Shown here: positions 17,802-25,902 of the stretch, piece by piece | Layout: each line of letters opens with the position of its first letter | Position numbering within the stretch: position 1 is the stretch's first letter | Source: Collinsella sp. OM04-5 | Lineage (GTDB): Bacteria; Actinomycetota; Coriobacteriia; Coriobacteriales; Coriobacteriaceae | Assembly: GCF_003439125.1 (NCBI RefSeq) | Contig: NZ_QSUU01000008.1 | Coordinates: 8,749 to 72,748 of the forward strand | Reading direction: 5' to 3' | Length of the DNA stretch: 64,000 nucleotides | Program-made: the position numbers and the translations under genes | Notes under the pieces: generated by a model | Seen by the model: only the letters and a program-made list of their open reading frames with translations | The model's database searches: none | What the model was told of the DNA's origin: nothing

Positions 17802-19601
17802 TTAAAGCCGCTGGCACACCGTAGCCACATGCTGCCCATCAAAACCGAACCCCCAGCGCATGCGACCCACGCCGGGGCGCGGTACACGGATTTCGTCGAT
17901 GCCGCCGCGCTCTATGTCGAGTAGCGACTGCACGGCCAGCAATTCCAACCCCAGCGCATCCACATCGGGGTCATACATCATATTAATCGTTATCAGCGGG
18001 CGCTCGTCCAGCATGCCAATCGTATCTGCTACGTCGAACACAGTGCCCGTAGGAAAAACCTGGATGTCCCAGCGACCCGCGCCACACTTTCGCCTCGAAG
18101 CAGGATTGGCATAGCCCGGCAAGCCAAAGCAGAGCCCCTGCAGCGCCAGATGATAGGATGTCGGCATATCTGATTGGCCCACATCGATGCCTAGATCGCC
18201 GATAGCACAGCTCAAAGCCTGCTTTACAGCGTCCTCGTCTCCTCGACATAGCCCGTCATGGAACGAGTCGATAGCTCCAACGTCCTCAACGGAGCACTCA
18301 AACCATTCCAGAATTACAAGACGGAGTACCTGACGCACTTCGTTGTTAGGCAGACGCAGGGAACGAAGGCACGCGCCGTCCTCCGAATGCCCCGTCATGT
18401 CCGTCGTAAGGAATCCAGACAGATACAGCGCAGTCCAGATATCTTCGGGCTTGGCGGCATCGGCCTCCTCGGCATGCACATGTATTGGCGCCTCAATAAA
18501 CCCATGCGGCTCAAGCAAATCGAACAATGTGGACAAGCGTATGAGGTTCCAGTCACCGATGCATGCGCTCAGACGGTCGGCGTAACCATACAGATCTGCC
18601 CGAACAGGAGCGACGCAACCGCGATGTGCGTAGTCCACCACACGCTCCGGGCTCGAGCAATAAAAACCACCAAACAGATAGCCCTCGAGCCACTCACGCG
18701 CGTCATCCAGACAGCCGTTGCGCCCGATGCGATCTAACAGCACCCGGACTTCGTCGTCCGAAAAACCGAACCATCGATCACACCAACTCGACAGTGGCGT
18801 CGCCGATCGATAGGAAACCCCACGCTGGGACAACGCAAGCTCGGCAGGACCGGGGCGCTCGCCCATCAGACACGTCAATCGCAACGAGTCGCCGGCGTCG
18901 GCAATGGTGTCGAACAACATTCGGCTGAGCGACTCTAGGGAATCCACGCTACCGTCGTCCTTGGCGTCCAAGCGCTTTGGACATACCGCGTCGTAGTCGT
19001 CTATCAGAAGAACAACCTGCTCATCGAAAGCTGTCTGGAGCAGCTTAATAAGCACGCTAATCGCCGCATCGATCTCCTTATCGCTGGCCACCCCACGCGC
19101 CGCCCTCTCGATAAGACGAACCTCACGTCTTGACAGATCAGGTGCGGCAAGCAGCGGCAGCAATCGGGCGCACTCGTTCGCGACAGCGCTGCGAATAGCC
19201 GCCGCAGCATCGGCGTCGCGCCCCGCAGCGGCAGCTGAAAAGTCGAGCGTGATGATCGGATAACACGCGTACTCATCACGATAGTGACCGCCGCCCGCCT
19301 GCCAAATCTGGGAGCCGACGAACGGGCTTCGATCCGGCCGCCGGTGATCAGGTCGTTCCAAATAGCATTTGAGCATCGATAGATTCATGCTCTTGCCAAA
19401 ACCCTTGGGCCGACAGCAAACCGCAACAGGTGCTTCGCTGTCCAATATATCGGCAATAAACATAGTCTTATCGACGAGTAAACACCGATTGATTGCATCG
19501 GAAAAGTCGTGTACATCAACCGGCAGAGCTGCGTTATCCGCATAACTGAGCAACCGTGCGCCAAACGCATGAGCAACACCATAATTCGCCTGTTCAGACA
19601 C
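17802..19601 (-). CDS. AAA-ATPase-like protein (AAA-ATPase_like/DUF1703 type), 599 aa
   Basis: The N-terminal part matches the AAA-ATPase-like family: CLLVDKTMFIADILDS, Walker A CRPKGFGKSMNLSMLK, and Walker B VVLLIDDYDAV near residue 215. The C-terminal region is where relatives carry a PD-(D/E)xK nuclease-like domain. Here it has ITINMMYDPDVDALGLELLA, but the usual catalytic residues are hard to see. The GTG start at 19601 is favoured because AAGGAGA lies nine bases upstream; the 58 codons before it look untranslated. These proteins are abundant in gut bacteria, often in many copies, with no settled function. A link to defence or mobile elements is suspected for the family but is not shown by this context. 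Confidence 0.7.
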   Translation of the reverse strand: MSEQANYGVAHAFGARLLSYADNAALPVDVHDFSDAINRCLLVDKTMFIADILDSEAPVAVCCRPKGFGKSMNLSMLKCYLERPDHRRPDRSPFVGSQIWQAGGGHYRDEYACYPIITLDFSAAAAGRDADAAAAIRSAVANECARLLPLLAAPDLSRREVRLIERAARGVASDKEIDAAISVLIKLLQTAFDEQVVLLIDDYDAVCPKRLDAKDDGSVDSLESLSRMLFDTIADAGDSLRLTCLMGERPGPAELALSQRGVSYRSATPLSSWCDRWFGFSDDEVRVLLDRIGRNGCLDDAREWLEGYLFGGFYCSSPERVVDYAHRGCVAPVRADLYGYADRLSACIGDWNLIRLSTLFDLLEPHGFIEAPIHVHAEEADAAKPEDIWTALYLSGFLTTDMTGHSEDGACLRSLRLPNNEVRQVLRLVILEWFECSVEDVGAIDSFHDGLCRGDEDAVKQALSCAIGDLGIDVGQSDMPTSYHLALQGLCFGLPGYANPASRRKCGAGRWDIQVFPTGTVFDVADTIGMLDERPLITINMMYDPDVDALGLELLAVQSLLDIERGGIDEIRVPRPGVGRMRWGFGFDGQHVATVCQRL

Positions 19602-19733
19602 CGTAAACTCTCCTTCTAACGCAGCACGATGCCCATTGTAGCGAGCGGGTAGAGCGCAACAATATCGACATGCAAACGTTTCGGGCAACGGTAGCAGCAG
19701 ACCCCCGAGGGGGCATAACAAATCGTTGCACAA

Positions 19734-19770
19734 CAAAAACGGGGCCCGATGCCGCCGCACCGGACCCCGT
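19734..19770 (-). terminator. Terminator of the surface protein gene
   Basis: ACGGGGTCCGG and its partner CGGGCCCCGT form a GC stem followed by TTTTTG on the minus strand, 31 bp after the stop at 19802. Confidence 0.8.
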
Positions 19771-19801
19771 CCCAAACTCTTATAGAAAACGATCTAGAAG
19801 A

Positions 19802-21610
19802 TTACTCCTCCGAGCCGTCCTCCCCAGAAGCCTTCTTCTGCTGATCGAGCTTATGCTTACCACTTACGATAGACGTAGCGCCCAGTGTGGCCAAGCTCGC
19901 GCTGGCAAGGCTCGCCATCACAATCAGATCGCCCGTCTTGGGCATGTTGCCGCCCGAGGACTTGGTAGTTGTAGTCGTCGTGGTCGTGGTGGTCACCGTT
20001 TTGGAGTCATTTTGCTCTTGGACCTGGTTGTCAGCACCGCTCTTGTCGTCGTCTTCGGACTGTTTCTTTTCGCCCTCGGCCTTGCTCTTGTCCTTCTCCT
20101 CAGATTCAGACTTCTTATCCTCGTCCTTCTTCTGTTCGGACTTGTCGCTCTTCTCCTCAGAGCTAGAACCCTTATCGGATTCGGTCTTCTCGGAAGCCTT
20201 GTCCTTGGAGTCGCCCTTTGCGGCTTCGATCTTTTCCGTGGAAACCTGATCAGAGTTGCCCTTGTTCTGGGTCGAGCCGTTATTGACGCCAGCCATCAGC
20301 GAAGAGCCCAGCGTAGAGCCAAGCTGCTCGGAGAAAGAAGGCTTCTTGTCCGGCGAAGCAACGGGAACGTCCGGCGCCTTATTCGAGTCATCCTTGGAAG
20401 CATCGGAACCAGGGGTTGCGTCAGAGCCGGAGCCGTTGTTAGAGCCGGTGCCAACGGACGAATCGCTCGAGCCGGTGGATGAGTTAGAGGTGCCAGCGCC
20501 GGTCGAACCAGAAGCGTCGCTGTCCGTATTGCCGGCAGAGCTTGAAGACGAATCGCCCGCTGCAGAGCCGTTTGAATCGGAACCGTTCGAGGTAGAGCCG
20601 TTGTTGGTAGTGCCACCAGCAGAGCCATCACCATCAGCACCGGTCGAGGGCGCATCCATCCTGTCATCGTTGGCATCGTCGCTCGAGTCGTCATTCGAAT
20701 CAGGCGTCGGCGAGGGCGCCGGCGTAGGTTCGGGCTGCACGGGCGTCGCAGCGGCCTCGTCCTCGGCGATATAAACCAAGCAGTCCTTCAGCTCATTGCG
20801 GTAGCGGTTCTTCCAGCCCTCATGATACTGGGGCTGGCTCGAATACTTGGTCGCCACGTTATTGACCACACTGTTGGAAAGCGCCGTCACAAACTCGCGG
20901 TCGGACATATCGTTGGAGAGATTCGCCCAGCGGAAAAAGTCCCTGCAGCCACCGGTGCCGCACATGTTGGTGATGCTCCACACCATGCCCTTAACGCAAT
21001 CGGCACGGCCCGAAATATCAATACCCAAGCCGCTCTTAAGCCAAGCCTCGGTCACCGCATAGTACGAGTTGTACGCATAGGCATCTTGAAGAGCTGAGAA
21101 CTCAACAGGATCGGTGTTGTACGCACCTTGGAAGGCATCCTGCGCGATATGGCCCAGCTCGGTGAGCTGACCGTTCTCATACATGGCATTGCTCGCGTTG
21201 GAAATCTCGCTGCCGCGATCAATCGCATCCTTGAGCATGCTGTATTTTTCGGGGTTGTAGTTGTAGGCCTGCTTCATAAACGGAATGAGCGACCAACGAC
21301 GGTCGAACTGGTAATAACCCAGCGCGTTATAGCCGTCGCCATACGAAAAGCCCTGGTTATAGTTGCCATGGCTCTCGTACTTGGTAAAGTACTTCATCTC
21401 GGGGGTCACGTTAACAAACGAAACGCCCTGGACCGACCTCAGCACGCCCGAGAAGGACTGCTGGGTGTAGAGACCCTTATCGATATCGGTGGCATCCGAG
21501 GCAACGCCCGGCGTGGGCTCCTCGGCAGCGGCGGGTGCCGGCACGGAAACGGCGCCAAACGAAAGCGCCAGCGTCAGGCCCGCGACAATAGCAGAATGCT
21601 TGGGCTGCAT
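19802..21610 (-). CDS. Sortase-anchored surface protein with MPKTG signal, 602 aa
   Basis: The protein has a signal peptide (MQPKHSAIVAGLTLALSFGA, cleavage after PAPAAAEE). A folded domain spans about residues 60-270, with ESHGNYNQGFSYGDGYNALG, YYQFDRRWSLIPF and a CxxxxxC-type cysteine pair (TNMCGTGGCRDF). This resembles bacterial or phage lysozyme-like domains, but I cannot assign a family. A long low-complexity stalk rich in Ser, Gly, Asn, Asp, Lys and Glu follows, then a run of threonines, the sortase-type signal MPKTGD, a hydrophobic segment and a charged tail. The signal is MPxTG and not the classical LPxTG. The protein should be covalently attached to peptidoglycan. GGAGG lies before the ATG at 21610. 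Confidence 0.75.
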   Translation of the reverse strand: MQPKHSAIVAGLTLALSFGAVSVPAPAAAEEPTPGVASDATDIDKGLYTQQSFSGVLRSVQGVSFVNVTPEMKYFTKYESHGNYNQGFSYGDGYNALGYYQFDRRWSLIPFMKQAYNYNPEKYSMLKDAIDRGSEISNASNAMYENGQLTELGHIAQDAFQGAYNTDPVEFSALQDAYAYNSYYAVTEAWLKSGLGIDISGRADCVKGMVWSITNMCGTGGCRDFFRWANLSNDMSDREFVTALSNSVVNNVATKYSSQPQYHEGWKNRYRNELKDCLVYIAEDEAAATPVQPEPTPAPSPTPDSNDDSSDDANDDRMDAPSTGADGDGSAGGTTNNGSTSNGSDSNGSAAGDSSSSSAGNTDSDASGSTGAGTSNSSTGSSDSSVGTGSNNGSGSDATPGSDASKDDSNKAPDVPVASPDKKPSFSEQLGSTLGSSLMAGVNNGSTQNKGNSDQVSTEKIEAAKGDSKDKASEKTESDKGSSSEEKSDKSEQKKDEDKKSESEEKDKSKAEGEKKQSEDDDKSGADNQVQEQNDSKTVTTTTTTTTTTKSSGGNMPKTGDLIVMASLASASLATLGATSIVSGKHKLDQQKKASGEDGSEE

Positions 21611-21749
21611 AAGATCCTCCCTGCATTGGTATAGTTAAAGTGCAGTTTGCAAAGATAGAAGTAAGTATTGCAGCTCGCCCGTTGTTGCACAACAACCCCT
21701 CGGTAAACGGCAACAACCCTCCGCGAAATCTTAAGGAATTGCGCTCGAC

Positions 21750-22181
21750 CTACAGCTTGATGTCAAAGTTAATCTCGGGGATGGCAGCAAGGTCGGCCAG
21801 TGTTACGCCGTCGACGTACTTTTCGATCACGTCGTCCAGACCGCGCCAGAACTTGACGGTCGAGCACAAATCGCTGCGGGTGCAGCTGTTGTCGATGCCG
21901 TCGCACGCCACGGGCGCCGTGCTGCCCTCGACAGCGCGCAGGATGTCGCCAGCACGCACCTCGGCGGGGTCCTTGGCCATCAAGTAGCCACCGCCTTTGC
22001 CGCGCACGCTCTTAAGCAGGCCCGCCTTCATAAGCGGACGAACCAGCTGCTCCAAATACTTTTGCGAGATATGCTCGCGGTCGGCAACCTCGCGCAAAGC
22101 AATCTTGCCCTCGGCGTCACCCAGCGCCGCGATATAGATCATTAACCGGAGGGCATAGCGGCCCTTAGAAGAAATGAGCAT
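21750..22181 (-). CDS. Rrf2-family iron-sulphur regulator of suf
   Basis: The protein has 143 residues with an N-terminal winged helix (LISSKGRYALRLMIYIAALG, ISQKYLEQLVRPLMKAGLLK, VRGKGGGYLM). A cysteine cluster, ACDGIDNSCTRSDLC, corresponds to the cluster-binding cysteines of IscR-type Rrf2 proteins, here spaced C-x6-C-x5-C. ATG 22181 is chosen because the homology starts there and GGGAGGG precedes it; a longer frame adds 26 unrelated residues. It is divergent from sufC, with the palindrome at 22201-22277 between them. The family senses cluster status and represses or activates Fe-S assembly genes. Control of the suf operon and of its own gene is the natural inference. Confidence 0.85.
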   Translation of the reverse strand: MLISSKGRYALRLMIYIAALGDAEGKIALREVADREHISQKYLEQLVRPLMKAGLLKSVRGKGGGYLMAKDPAEVRAGDILRAVEGSTAPVACDGIDNSCTRSDLCSTVKFWRGLDDVIEKYVDGVTLADLAAIPEINFDIKL

Positions 22182-22200
22182 ACCTACCCTCCCATCGCAT

Positions 22201-22277
22201 CTGGGACAACATAACCAGGTTTGTTTGTCCCAAATCTTAAGTAAGTGGGACAAACACAACAGGTTATTTTGTCCCAG
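22201..22277. promoter_or_regulatory. 77-bp nested palindrome between rrf2 and sufC, candidate operator
   Basis: An outer pair, CTGGGACAACATAACC (22201-22216) and GGTTATTTTGTCCCAG (22262-22277), matches in 15 of 16 positions. An inner perfect pair, GTTTGTCCCA (22223-22232) and TGGGACAAAC (22246-22255), shares the same centre at 22239. The result is four TGGGACAA half-sites in mirror order. It begins 20 bp upstream of the rrf2 start codon and ends 37 bp before the putative suf -35 box. Binding by the Rrf2 protein is likely but not proven. A REP-type origin is the alternative. Confidence 0.7.
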
Positions 22278-22313
22278 AATTTGAAAAGTCGAGTGGATTA
22301 GTCGGGTTTTCCC

Positions 22314-22341
22314 TTGACTAACGCCGAACCCATAGTAACTT
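22314..22341 (+). promoter_or_regulatory. Putative promoter of the suf operon
   Basis: TTGACT at 22314-22319 resembles a -35 box. A weak -10-like TAACTT follows after 16 bp, about 65 bp before the sufC ATG. Confidence 0.4.
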
Positions 22342-22405
22342 TATTCCGAGAAGATTCCTAGGGTTTAGTACACCTATGAGTACACCATATACAGAGAGGG
22401 ACAGC

Positions 22406-23206
22406 ATGAGCGCAAATCCGCTGCTTTCCATCGAAGGTCTGACCGCCTCCGTGGACGAGAAGACCATCCTCCACAACGTCAACCTCAACGTCGCCGCCGG
22501 CGAGACCCACGTGCTGATGGGCCCCAACGGCGCCGGCAAGTCCACCCTCGGCCACCTGGTCATGGGCGACCCCGTCTACACGGTCAACGACGGCCACATC
22601 GTCTTTGACGGCCAGGACATCACCGAGCTCAGCACCGACAAGCGTTCGCGCGCCGGCCTGTTCCTGAGCTTCCAGGCCCCGGTCGAGATCCCTGGCGTGC
22701 CGCTGTCGAGCTTCCTGCGCGCCAGCATTGCCGGCCGCCCCGGCCTGGAGATGAAGGGCAAGGAGTTCCGCCGTCGCGTCAAGGAGCTCGCGGCCGAGCT
22801 CAACATGGATACCGCCTACCTCAACCGCGAGCTGGGCGTAGGCTTCTCGGGCGGCGAGAAGAAGAAGGTCGAGATGCTCCAGCTCCTGTTGCTGCAGCCC
22901 AAGCTCGCCATCCTCGACGAGACCGACTCGGGCCTGGACGTCGACGCGCTTTCCACCGTCAGCCACGGCATGGACGCCTACCGCAAGAGCTGCGACGGTT
23001 CCATGCTCATCATCACGCATAATACGCGCATCCTGGAGCACTTGGATGTAGACCGTGTCCACGTTATGGTCAAGGGCCACATCGTGCGCGAGGACGACGC
23101 CTCGCTCATCCCCTGGATCGACAAGAACGGCTTTGAGACCTTCGAGCGCGAGGCCGCCGAGCAGCGCGCCCAGGCCGAGGCCGCCGCTGCCGGGCAGCAG
23201 GCGTAA
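22406..23206 (+). CDS. sufC: Fe-S cluster assembly ATPase SufC
   Basis: An ABC-type ATPase of 266 residues. It has Walker A (LMGPNGAGKSTLGHLV), the Q-loop (SFQAPVEIPGV), the signature GFSGGEKKKVEML, Walker B (LAILDETDSGLDVDAL) and a switch histidine (LIITHNTRIL). SufC drives conformational change of the SufBCD scaffold, on which iron-sulphur clusters are built in the cytoplasm. The ATG at 22406 has AGAGGG before it; an earlier in-frame ATG at 22376 would add ten residues before the conserved start. It is the first gene of sufCBDSU, 12 bp before sufB. The alanine-rich C-terminal tail is slightly longer than usual. Confidence 0.95.
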   Translation: MSANPLLSIEGLTASVDEKTILHNVNLNVAAGETHVLMGPNGAGKSTLGHLVMGDPVYTVNDGHIVFDGQDITELSTDKRSRAGLFLSFQAPVEIPGVPLSSFLRASIAGRPGLEMKGKEFRRRVKELAAELNMDTAYLNRELGVGFSGGEKKKVEMLQLLLLQPKLAILDETDSGLDVDALSTVSHGMDAYRKSCDGSMLIITHNTRILEHLDVDRVHVMVKGHIVREDDASLIPWIDKNGFETFEREAAEQRAQAEAAAAGQQA

Positions 23207-23218
23207 AGGGGCGACGCA

Positions 23219-24631
23219 ATGACCAAGAACCGCACCGAGGTCGCGGACATCGACCGCAGCCTCTACGACTTCACCTATGGCGAGGAGGGATTCGAGCGCC
23301 TCGACGCCGGCATCACGCCCGACATCGTGCGCGAGATCAGCGCCAAAAAGGACGAGCCGCAGTGGATGCTCGACCTGCGCTTAAAGTCCCTCGAGATCTT
23401 CAACCGTTTTCCCGACCCGACGTGGGGCCCCTCCATCGAGGGCCTGGACATGGACAACATCGTCACCTACGTCAAGCCCAACACCGACCAAAAGCACGAC
23501 TGGGAGTCGGTGCCCGACGACATCAAGAACACCTTTGAGCGCTTGGGCATCCCCGAGGCCGAGCGCAGCTATCTGGCGGGCGTCGGCGCACAGTACGACT
23601 CCGAGCTGGTCTACCACAACATGCAGGACACGGCGTCCAAGATGGGTATCGTCTACTCCGGCATCGAGGAGGCCCTGCACGATCCGCAGTGGGAGCCGCT
23701 CATCCACGAGAAGTTCATGACGCTCATCCCGCCCACCGACCACAAGTTTGCGGCCCTGCACGGCGCCGTATGGTCGGGCGGCTCGTTTGTCTACGTGCCC
23801 AAGGGCACCAAGCTCGACTTCCCGCTGCAGAGCTACTTCCGCCTCAACGCCAAGGGTGCCGGCCAGTTTGAGCACACGCTCATCATCGTCGAGGACGATG
23901 CCGACCTGCACTTCATTGAGGGTTGCTCCGCGCCCAAGTACAACGTGGCCAACCTCCACGCTGGCGCCGTGGAGCTCTTTGTGGGCAAGCGTGCGCACCT
24001 GCGCTACTCGACCATCGAGAACTGGTCCAAGAATATGTACAACCTCAACACCAAGCGTGCGCGCGTGGACGAGGACGGCGACATCGAATGGATCAGCGGC
24101 TCCTTCGGCAGCCACGTAGGTTACCTCTATCCCATGAGCGTGCTCAACGGCCGCCGCGCCCGCTCGAGCTTTACCGGCATCACCTTCGCCGGCGCCGGGC
24201 AGAACCTCGACACCGGCTGCAAGGTCGTGCTCAACGCGCCCGAGACCTCGGCGACCGTCGAGACCAAGGGCATCTCCAAGAGCGGCGGCATCCAGACCTT
24301 CCGCAGCTCCATCGTGGCGACACCCAAGGCCGAGGGCTCCAAGGCAACCGTGAGCTGTCAGTCGCTCATGCTCGATGACCAGAGCCGCTCCGACACCATC
24401 CCCGCTATGGACATCCGCGCCAAGAACGTCGATATCGGCCACGAGGCCACCATCGGACGCATCGGCGACGACAAGGTGTTCTACCTGATGAGCCGCGGCA
24501 TCTCGGAGGAAGAGGCCCGCACCATGATCGTCAACGGCTTTGCCAACCCGGTCTCCAAGGAGCTGCCGCTGGAGTACGCCGTCGAGATGAACAACCTGAT
24601 CAAGCTCGAGATGGAAGGAGCGATCGGATAA
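23219..24631 (+). CDS. sufB: Fe-S cluster assembly scaffold SufB
   Basis: The product of 470 residues has the full-length SufB architecture: an N-terminal helical part (ERLDAGITPDIVREISAKKD), then a right-handed beta-helix core with SGGSFVYVPKGTKLDFPLQS and YRxN-like FRLNAKGAGQFEHTL. The segment FIEGCSAPKYNVANLHAGAV holds the conserved cysteine thought to receive sulphur. The C-terminal DDKVFYLMSRGISEEEARTM contacts SufC and SufD. It uses sulphur from SufS/SufU for cluster assembly with SufC and SufD. The stop overlaps the sufD ATG by one base. Confidence 0.95.
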   Translation: MTKNRTEVADIDRSLYDFTYGEEGFERLDAGITPDIVREISAKKDEPQWMLDLRLKSLEIFNRFPDPTWGPSIEGLDMDNIVTYVKPNTDQKHDWESVPDDIKNTFERLGIPEAERSYLAGVGAQYDSELVYHNMQDTASKMGIVYSGIEEALHDPQWEPLIHEKFMTLIPPTDHKFAALHGAVWSGGSFVYVPKGTKLDFPLQSYFRLNAKGAGQFEHTLIIVEDDADLHFIEGCSAPKYNVANLHAGAVELFVGKRAHLRYSTIENWSKNMYNLNTKRARVDEDGDIEWISGSFGSHVGYLYPMSVLNGRRARSSFTGITFAGAGQNLDTGCKVVLNAPETSATVETKGISKSGGIQTFRSSIVATPKAEGSKATVSCQSLMLDDQSRSDTIPAMDIRAKNVDIGHEATIGRIGDDKVFYLMSRGISEEEARTMIVNGFANPVSKELPLEYAVEMNNLIKLEMEGAIG

Positions 24632-25902
24632 TGAAACAGACCACGAACACCGCTGCTACCACCCTTGAGCAGGTCAATGCGATGCCGGCTGCCACTTGGG
24701 GTTGGCTCAAGATGAACCAGACTAAGCTTGAGCTTTCGGACGAGCTTGCCGTCGCTCCTGCCGAGGCCGTCGAGGTCGAGGGCTTGGACGAGCAGTTCCG
24801 CGGTGCTGCCGACGCCTTCGACACCGCCATGGAAGCCATGGCCGAGCGCTTCCCCGAGCGCCGTACCGCTGCCCCCGGTGATGCCGCCGACCGCGCCCGT
24901 ATCACGCCCGAGACCGAGCTCGACGTGCCCGCCACCTCTGTCTACCAGGTCGGCGCCATCAAGCTCGAAGAGGAGCTCTCCCCCGCCGAGGCCTTCGAAA
25001 CCGGCATGGGCGAGGCTGCATACGCCTACATGGCCGAGCACGCTACCAAGCGCATCGTCATCGATATGCCTGCGTACCAGCACGCCACGGTTACCGTGCG
25101 CGTAAGCGGCGACGACGCGGCGGCTGCGATTGCCGCCATCGACGTCGTCGCCCGCCCGCAGGCAACGCTTGACCTGCATATCGCCTTAGACTCGCCCGCC
25201 GAGGGCGAGGGTGTCGTGGGCTCCGTGCTACGCGTGTGCGCCCACGAGTACGCCACCGTCAACGTGACCTGCACGCAGACACTCGACGACAGCTGGATCG
25301 CACTCGACGACACCGGCCTGTTCCTGGACGAGGGCGCGCGCGTCAACGTGCAGCACACCGTCCTGGGCGCCGGCGCCAGCGCCACCGGCCTTGCCGGCGA
25401 CCTGCTGGGCGACACCGCCAAGGTGACCATCGATACCGATTACCTGGGCGCCCGCGAGCAGGTGCGCGACTTTAACTACGAGCTGCGCCACCGCGGTCGC
25501 AAGACCGAGTGCGAGATCGACGCCAACGGCGTGCTGACCGGCACGTCCAAGAAGGTCTACCGTGGCACCATCGACCTCGTGCACGGCTGCAAGGGTGCAA
25601 CCGGCACCGAACGCGAGACGGTGCTTTTGGCCAACAAGGGCGTCGACAACAAGACCGTTCCCGTCATTCTCTGTGACGAGGACGACGTCGCCGGCAACCA
25701 CGGCGCCACCATCGGTCACGTCCGCGACGAGCAGCTGTTCTACCTCGCCTGCCGTGGCCTTGACCAAAACGCCGCCGAGGACCTGTTCATCCGCGCCAAG
25801 CTGGAGGACGCCGCGCTTTCCGCCACCGACGAGCGCACCCGCGCCGCCGTCGTCCGCCTAGGCAACAACCTGATCGACAACTTTGAAGAGGAGCTCGCAT
25901 GA
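24631..25902 (+). CDS. sufD: Fe-S cluster assembly protein SufD
   Basis: The product has 423 residues: a variable N-terminal helical region and a beta-helix core with the C-terminal SufBD block, including ANKGVDNKTVPVILCDEDDV, HGATIGHVRDEQLFYLACRG and GLDQNAAEDLFIRAKL. The glycine-histidine segment near residue 348 is the SufD counterpart used in iron and heme-like site formation at the SufB-SufD interface. The start is coupled to the sufB stop (TAATGA). The N-terminal 180 residues diverge and are Ala/Glu-rich, as is common for actinobacterial SufD. Confidence 0.93.
   Translation: MKQTTNTAATTLEQVNAMPAATWGWLKMNQTKLELSDELAVAPAEAVEVEGLDEQFRGAADAFDTAMEAMAERFPERRTAAPGDAADRARITPETELDVPATSVYQVGAIKLEEELSPAEAFETGMGEAAYAYMAEHATKRIVIDMPAYQHATVTVRVSGDDAAAAIAAIDVVARPQATLDLHIALDSPAEGEGVVGSVLRVCAHEYATVNVTCTQTLDDSWIALDDTGLFLDEGARVNVQHTVLGAGASATGLAGDLLGDTAKVTIDTDYLGAREQVRDFNYELRHRGRKTECEIDANGVLTGTSKKVYRGTIDLVHGCKGATGTERETVLLANKGVDNKTVPVILCDEDDVAGNHGATIGHVRDEQLFYLACRGLDQNAAEDLFIRAKLEDAALSATDERTRAAVVRLGNNLIDNFEEELA

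Noticed and set aside
19980..20020. Poly-threonine coding run considered as a frameshift or sequencing artefact
   Set aside because: The frame continues into a proper sorting signal, so the run is part of the protein stalk.
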